64,000 bases of DNA from Massilia antarctica (GTDB taxonomy: Bacteria > Pseudomonadota > Gammaproteobacteria > Burkholderiales > Burkholderiaceae_D), in the NCBI RefSeq assembly GCF_015689335.1, contig NZ_CP065053.1, forward strand, positions 1-64,000, given 5' to 3'. Shown in pieces: positions 59,948-64,000 of the stretch (position 1 is the stretch's first letter; every line of letters starts with the position of its first letter). Both the position numbers and the translations under genes were made by a program. Under the pieces are notes generated by a model. It searched no databases. It worked only from the letters and a program-made list of their open reading frames with translations, and was not told the origin of the DNA.

Positions 59948-60004
59948 AATCAGAGGTCAGACCCCGGTTAGGAAATCTTTCGAATCAGAGGTCAGACCCC
60001 GGTT
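59948..60004. repeat. Two direct copies of the REP-like 22-mer
   Basis: AATCAGAGGTCAGACCCCGG plus TT at 59948-59969 and again at 59983-60004, 35 bases apart. Identical to the inner part of the inverted copies at 53105 and 53341. They lie between the broken PQQ-like gene and the dnaE2 stop. Confidence 0.85.
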
Positions 60005-60018
60005 AATATTTCGGGGGG

Positions 60019-63000
60019 CTAGCAGAAGTCGCGGCTGCTGGTGTCGAGGCGGCCCATCAGGTGCGACAGGTCGACCAGGCGCTTGGCCACCAGATGCCGC
60101 ACTTGCCCGTCGCTTTGCCACACGCCGTACACGCCCAGCAAGCTCGCGCCCAGCACTTCGCGCCGCTGTTGTTCCACCAGGCTCGGCCAGACGATCACGT
60201 TCACGTTGCCAGTCTCGTCTTCGATGGTGACGAACAGCACGCCCTTGGCCGTCGCCGGCCGCTGCCTGACGGTAACGATGCCGCAGGCGCGCGCCAGCTG
60301 TCCCTGCTTGAACCCGTTCAGTTGCGCGGCCGGCAGGAAGCGCTGTTCCAGCAGGCGCGCGCGCAGCAGCGCCAGCGGGTGCCGCCCCAGGGTCAAGCCC
60401 TGCGCGCGGTAGTCGCCGACAATGTCTTCGCCTTCGCTCGGGGCATGCAGCAGCGGCACGTCTTCCTCGGGCGTGGTGGGGCGCAGCAAGTCCTTGTCGG
60501 GCACCGCGCCCACCGCTTGCCACAGCGCCTGGCGCCGGTTGCCAGCCAGGCCATGCAGGGCATTGGCGCCGGCCAGCACGTGCAGGTCGTGCCGGTCCAG
60601 CCCAGCCCGGCGCGCGAGGTCGGCCACGCTCTCGAACGCGCGCACGGCGCGCGCTTCTTCGATCCGCGCGGCCGACTCGGGACGCATGCCGCGCTGCAGC
60701 GACAGCCCCAGCCGCACCGCCGGCTGGGCGCCCTCCCCCGGCTCCAGGCTGGAATCCCAGCCGCTGATGGCCACGTCCACCGCGCGCACCTCGATGCCGT
60801 GGCGACGCGCATCCTGCACCAGTTGCGAGGGGCTGTAGAAACCCATCGGCTGGCTGTTGAGCAAGGCGCACAGGAAGGCGGCCGGTTCGTGGCACTTGAG
60901 CCAGGAACTGGCGTAGGCCAGCAGCGCGAAACTGGCGGCATGCGATTCGGGAAATCCGTATTCGCCGAAGCCCTTGATCTGGTTGAAGATCGATTCGGCA
61001 AATTCCAAGGTGTAGCCACGTTCGAGCATGCCGTTGACGATCTTGTCGTAGTATTTTTCCAGCCCGCCCTTGCGCTTCCAGGCGGCCATGGCGCGCCGCA
61101 GCTGGTCCGCCTCGCCCGCAGTAAAGCCGGCCGCGATCATCGCTACCTGCATCACCTGTTCCTGGAAAATCGGCACGCCAAGGGTGCGTTCCAGCGCGGC
61201 TTTCAATTCTTCCTTGGGGTACAGCGGCTGTTCCAGGCCCTGGCGCCGGCGCAGGTAGGGATGGACCATGCCGCCCTGGATCGGCCCCGGCCGCACCACC
61301 GCCACTTCGACCACCAGATCGTAAAAGATGCGCGGCAGCATGCGCGGGAGCATGCTCATCTGGGCGCGCGATTCGATCTGGAATACGCCCACCGTGTCGG
61401 CCGCGCAAATCATGTCGTAGGTGGCGCTGTCTTCGGCCGGGATGTCCTGCATCGAAAATACCGTGCCGCGCAGCTCGCCCACCAGGTCGAAGGCGCGCCG
61501 CAACACCGAGAGCATGCCCAGCGCCAGCACGTCGACTTTCAGCAAGCCCAGTTCTTCGAGGTCATCCTTGTCCCACTGGATCACGCTGCGGTCGGCCATG
61601 GTGGCGTTTTCGATCGGCACCAGGCGCGACAGCTTGCCGGCGGCGATCACGAAGCCGCCCGGGTGTTGCGACAAGTGGCGCGGAAAGCCGAGCAGGCGCT
61701 GGGCCAGGGTCGCCCATTGCTGGGCCAGCGGGGAATCGGGGTCGAGCCCGCATTCGGCCAGGCGCTTGACGAGGTCGTCCTTGCTGTCGAACCAGTGGTG
61801 GGTCTTGGCGACTTTTTCGACGATGGCCAGGTCGACTCCGAGCGCCTTGCCGCTGTCGCGCAGGGCGCTCTTGGGCCGGTAGCTGATCACCACGGCGGCC
61901 AGGGCGGCGCGGTCGCGCCCGTATTTGTTGTAGATGTACTGGATCACTTCTTCGCGCCGCTGGTGCTCGAAGTCGACATCGATGTCGGGCGGCTCGTCGC
62001 GCTCCTTGGAGATGAAGCGGCCGAACAGCAGGTTGCCGCGCGCGGGGTCGACTTCGGTGATGCCGAGGCAGTAGCACACGGCCGAATTCGCGGCCGAGCC
62101 GCGCCCCTGGCACAAAATCCCGATCGAGCGCGCATGGCGCACGATGTCGTACACGGTCAAAAAATATGGTTCGTAGCGCAGCTCGCCGATCAGCTGGAGT
62201 TCGGTTTCGAGCTGTTCCTGCACCTTGGCCGGTATGCCGAGCGGAAAGCGGTGGTGGGCGCCGATATAGGTTTCGGCGCGCAGGTAGCCGGACGGGGTCT
62301 GGCCGGGCGGCACCAGTTCGTCCGGGTATTCGTAGCGCAGCTGGTCCAGCGAAAAGCTGCACAGGCGGGCGATGCGCACCGTTTCGGCCAGGGCCTCGGG
62401 ACTGTACAGATTGGCCAGGCGCAGGCGCGCGCGCAGGTGCTGCTCGGCATTTTGCGCCAAGGCGTAGCCGCACTCGGCCACGGGCGTGTTGAGGCGGATC
62501 GCGCACAGGGTGTCGTGCAGGGGCTTGCGCGAGCGCACGTGCATGCAGACGTGGCCCAGCGCCACCACGGCCAGGCCGTGCTGCCAGGCGACTTCCTCGA
62601 CCGTGGCGCGGTGCGCTTCATCGAAGGCGCGGTGCAGCAGGGTCAGGCCCAGCCAGGCGCGATCGGGAAAGGTGGCGGCCATCCAGGCGGCCTGGGTGTG
62701 CAGGCGGTCGAGGTCGGCCGCATCGTGACCGGGATAGGCGGGCAGCAAGATCGCCAGGCAATCGGGCATGCCGGCCAGGTGGGCCTGGGCGGGCGCGGGC
62801 GATGCCAGGTCCGCTGGTGTGAGCAGATACCTTCCCTTGGCCGTGCGCGTGCGCGCCAGGGTGATCAGCTCGGCCAGGTTGCCGTAGCCATTGCGGTTGC
62901 TGGCCAGCAGGATCAAGGACAGGGCAGCGCTGCCATCGTCATGGTGCAGGTGAAAGTGGGCGCCGATGATCAGGGGCAGCGCCGCCTTTTTGGCTTCGGC

Positions 63001-63195
63001 GTGGGCCCGCACCACCCCGGCCAGCGAACATTCGTCGGTGATGGCCAGGGCCGAATAGCCGAGCTGGACGGCGCGCGCCACCAATTCCTCGGCGTGAGAG
63101 GCGCCGTGCAGGAAGGTAAAGTTGCTCAGACAATACAACTCGGCGTAATCGGGCAGGCTGGAGGGGGAGGCAGGGGCGGGGACGGCGGTACGCAT
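60019..63195 (-). CDS. dnaE2: Error-prone DNA polymerase DnaE2
   Basis: 1058 residues, the usual DnaE2 length (shorter than replicative DnaE1). PHP domain from YAELYCLSNFTFLHGASHAE, polymerase catalytic acidic residues in PPDIDVDFEHQRREEVIQYI (about 407), CQGRGSAANSAVCYCLGITE, FLPAAQLNGFKQGQLARACG and an OB-fold near the end (GVLFVTIEDETGNVNVIVWP). It performs SOS-induced translesion synthesis, normally with ImuA/ImuB (ImuB binds the clamp). Neither gene is adjacent here. A consensus LexA box lies 37 bases before the start, so SOS control is very likely. The start at 63195 has a weak ribosome-binding site. Confidence 0.95.
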   Translation of the reverse strand: MRTAVPAPASPSSLPDYAELYCLSNFTFLHGASHAEELVARAVQLGYSALAITDECSLAGVVRAHAEAKKAALPLIIGAHFHLHHDDGSAALSLILLASNRNGYGNLAELITLARTRTAKGRYLLTPADLASPAPAQAHLAGMPDCLAILLPAYPGHDAADLDRLHTQAAWMAATFPDRAWLGLTLLHRAFDEAHRATVEEVAWQHGLAVVALGHVCMHVRSRKPLHDTLCAIRLNTPVAECGYALAQNAEQHLRARLRLANLYSPEALAETVRIARLCSFSLDQLRYEYPDELVPPGQTPSGYLRAETYIGAHHRFPLGIPAKVQEQLETELQLIGELRYEPYFLTVYDIVRHARSIGILCQGRGSAANSAVCYCLGITEVDPARGNLLFGRFISKERDEPPDIDVDFEHQRREEVIQYIYNKYGRDRAALAAVVISYRPKSALRDSGKALGVDLAIVEKVAKTHHWFDSKDDLVKRLAECGLDPDSPLAQQWATLAQRLLGFPRHLSQHPGGFVIAAGKLSRLVPIENATMADRSVIQWDKDDLEELGLLKVDVLALGMLSVLRRAFDLVGELRGTVFSMQDIPAEDSATYDMICAADTVGVFQIESRAQMSMLPRMLPRIFYDLVVEVAVVRPGPIQGGMVHPYLRRRQGLEQPLYPKEELKAALERTLGVPIFQEQVMQVAMIAAGFTAGEADQLRRAMAAWKRKGGLEKYYDKIVNGMLERGYTLEFAESIFNQIKGFGEYGFPESHAASFALLAYASSWLKCHEPAAFLCALLNSQPMGFYSPSQLVQDARRHGIEVRAVDVAISGWDSSLEPGEGAQPAVRLGLSLQRGMRPESAARIEEARAVRAFESVADLARRAGLDRHDLHVLAGANALHGLAGNRRQALWQAVGAVPDKDLLRPTTPEEDVPLLHAPSEGEDIVGDYRAQGLTLGRHPLALLRARLLEQRFLPAAQLNGFKQGQLARACGIVTVRQRPATAKGVLFVTIEDETGNVNVIVWPSLVEQQRREVLGASLLGVYGVWQSDGQVRHLVAKRLVDLSHLMGRLDTSSRDFC

Positions 63196-63231
63196 GAAAA
63201 AATATTACAATCAAATGTATTGAGGAAACTA

Positions 63232-63247
63232 CTGTATGCAAACACAG
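63232..63247. promoter_or_regulatory. LexA (SOS) box
   Basis: CTGT-ATGCAAAC-ACAG matches the CTGT-N8-ACAG LexA consensus exactly, with flanking TA and TA giving TACTGT...ACAGTA. It sits between dnaE2 (minus) and the PhzF-family gene (plus) and could repress both. Confidence 0.85.
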
Positions 63248-63286
63248 TATAACCTTGGAACATTTTCTTACCAATTGGAAATAACT

Positions 63287-64000
63287 ATGCAGGTGCATAC
63301 GGTGCTCTGTTTTGGTGCAACGCCGGGCTGCGGGAATGTGGCGCTGGTGATTGAAGAGGGACCGGCCACACCAGAAGCGCGGCAAGCGTTCGCGCGCGCC
63401 CAGCCGCATCCGGCCTGCGTGTTTCTCGACGCGGGGCCGGGGCCGGCCTGGGTCGCCGACTATTACTATCCGCACGCCAGGAGTCCCCTGTGCCTGCACG
63501 CCACCCTCGGCGCGGCCCAGGTGCTGTTCGCGCGCGCCGGCGATGCGGCCCCGGACATCGTGCTGGCCACGGCGATGCGCGGCCAAGCCTTGCGCCTGAG
63601 CCGGCAAGGGGAGGATTTTTTCGTCGCCTTGCAGCCCCAGGACGTGCCCGCGGTGGCGGTCGATGCCGCGCTGGCCGCGTGGCTGCTGGGCCAGCCCGGC
63701 CTGATGCTGGCCGGCGCGCCGGTGCTGGCCTCGGTGGGCAGTCCCAAGCTGCTGATCGAGGTGCCCGAGCGCGCCACCCTGCACGCCTTGCACCCGCCGC
63801 TCGAGCGCATCCTCGACTGGGGCCGCGCGCATGGCGTCAACGGCTGCTACGTGGTGTGCCGCATCGGCGAGGAGTCCTATGAAGGGCGCAATTTCAACCA
63901 CCTCGACCCCGCCATGGAAGACCGCGCCACCGGGGTCGCGGCCGGCGCCCTGAGCGCCCACCTGGGCCGCGCCATCACCTTGCACCAGGGTGGTGCACTG
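63287..64000 (+). CDS. PhzF-family isomerase-like protein (5' part, runs off the window)
   Basis: At least 238 codons from ATG 63287 (MQVHTVLCFGATPGCGNVAL); an upstream ATG at 63236 lies inside the LexA box and is less likely. Pattern of the PhzF fold: N-terminal strand with GCGN, DYYYPHARSPLCLHATLGAA, and the second half EGRNFNHLDPAMEDRATGVA with AGALSAHLG. PhzF of phenazine synthesis isomerises dihydro-hydroxyanthranilate, but most relatives have unknown substrates, and no phenazine genes are seen here. The gene continues beyond 64000. Confidence 0.85.
   Translation, partial: MQVHTVLCFGATPGCGNVALVIEEGPATPEARQAFARAQPHPACVFLDAGPGPAWVADYYYPHARSPLCLHATLGAAQVLFARAGDAAPDIVLATAMRGQALRLSRQGEDFFVALQPQDVPAVAVDAALAAWLLGQPGLMLAGAPVLASVGSPKLLIEVPERATLHALHPPLERILDWGRAHGVNGCYVVCRIGEESYEGRNFNHLDPAMEDRATGVAAGALSAHLGRAITLHQGGAL

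Noticed and set aside
60061..63252. Open frame of over 1000 codons opposite dnaE2
   Set aside because: High GC leaves antisense frames open; all motifs belong to DnaE2 on the minus strand.
63287..64000. Part of a phenazine biosynthesis cluster
   Set aside because: Only a PhzF-like fold is seen; no other phz gene is nearby and the family is functionally diverse.

Overview
The window looks like chromosomal DNA of a GC-rich betaproteobacterium of the family Oxalobacteraceae (Massilia/Telluria/Duganella-like). This is inferred from gene order (pyrG-kdsA-eno-ftsB; PHP phosphatase, YciO, site-2 protease, trpS, dapA, bamC) and from the protein sequences; no database search was possible.

Layout. 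0.15-3.6 kb: a HAF-repeat secreted protein and the peroxide defence pair ahpC-ahpF, all on the minus strand. 3.9-21.2 kb: a type I secretion locus on the minus strand, with an HlyB-type ABC exporter, an HlyD-type adaptor, an AT-rich island of small and broken genes, and a giant 3587-residue RTX protein with an N-terminal lipase-like alpha/beta-hydrolase domain. 21.5-28.0 kb: mutS, a degenerate phosphoesterase-like secreted protein, slyD, roxA, a DUF gene and an alanine-rich lipoprotein. 28.2-36.5 kb: a minus-strand housekeeping cluster (bamC, dapA, methyltransferase, trpS, site-2 protease, yciO, htpX, RNase AM/YciV, alpha/beta hydrolase). 36.6-45.5 kb: mazEF, a secreted protein with an EF-hand loop, gamma-carbonic anhydrase, hslO, thioesterase, GNAT, a small membrane protein, aldo/keto reductase, DUF3224, AraC, MepB and RcnB genes. 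45.8-49.5 kb: a secreted SUMF1-like protein, a LytS/LytTR two-component pair and a secreted protein. 49.5-53.0 kb: a five-gene operon joined by ATGA overlaps and headed by a GbsR/MarR-type regulator with its own operator. 53.1-60.0 kb: REP-like repeats, then pyrG-kdsA-eno-ftsB, a PRC-barrel gene and a broken PQQ-like lipoprotein. 60.0-64.0 kb: an SOS-controlled dnaE2 and a partial PhzF-family gene.

The most striking part is 14.65-17.15 kb. Just upstream of the giant RTX lipase gene lie two related small membrane proteins, a degraded third copy, three truncated copies of the lipase gene's 5' end, a lipoprotein gene, and a fragment of the 3' end of another hlyD gene. The arrangement is that of tandem [immunity -> toxin] cassettes whose toxin bodies were lost. 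I infer a T1SS-exported antibacterial lipase with an array of candidate immunity genes. Sequence supports the architecture; the function is a hypothesis.

Several genes (HAF protein, ahpF, yciO, the 17-kb lipoprotein, the 59-kb PQQ-like gene) are broken by single-base changes, mostly in short homopolymers. As ahpF and yciO are conserved genes, many of these are probably sequencing or assembly errors. No tRNA, rRNA, CRISPR array or complete insertion sequence was seen.
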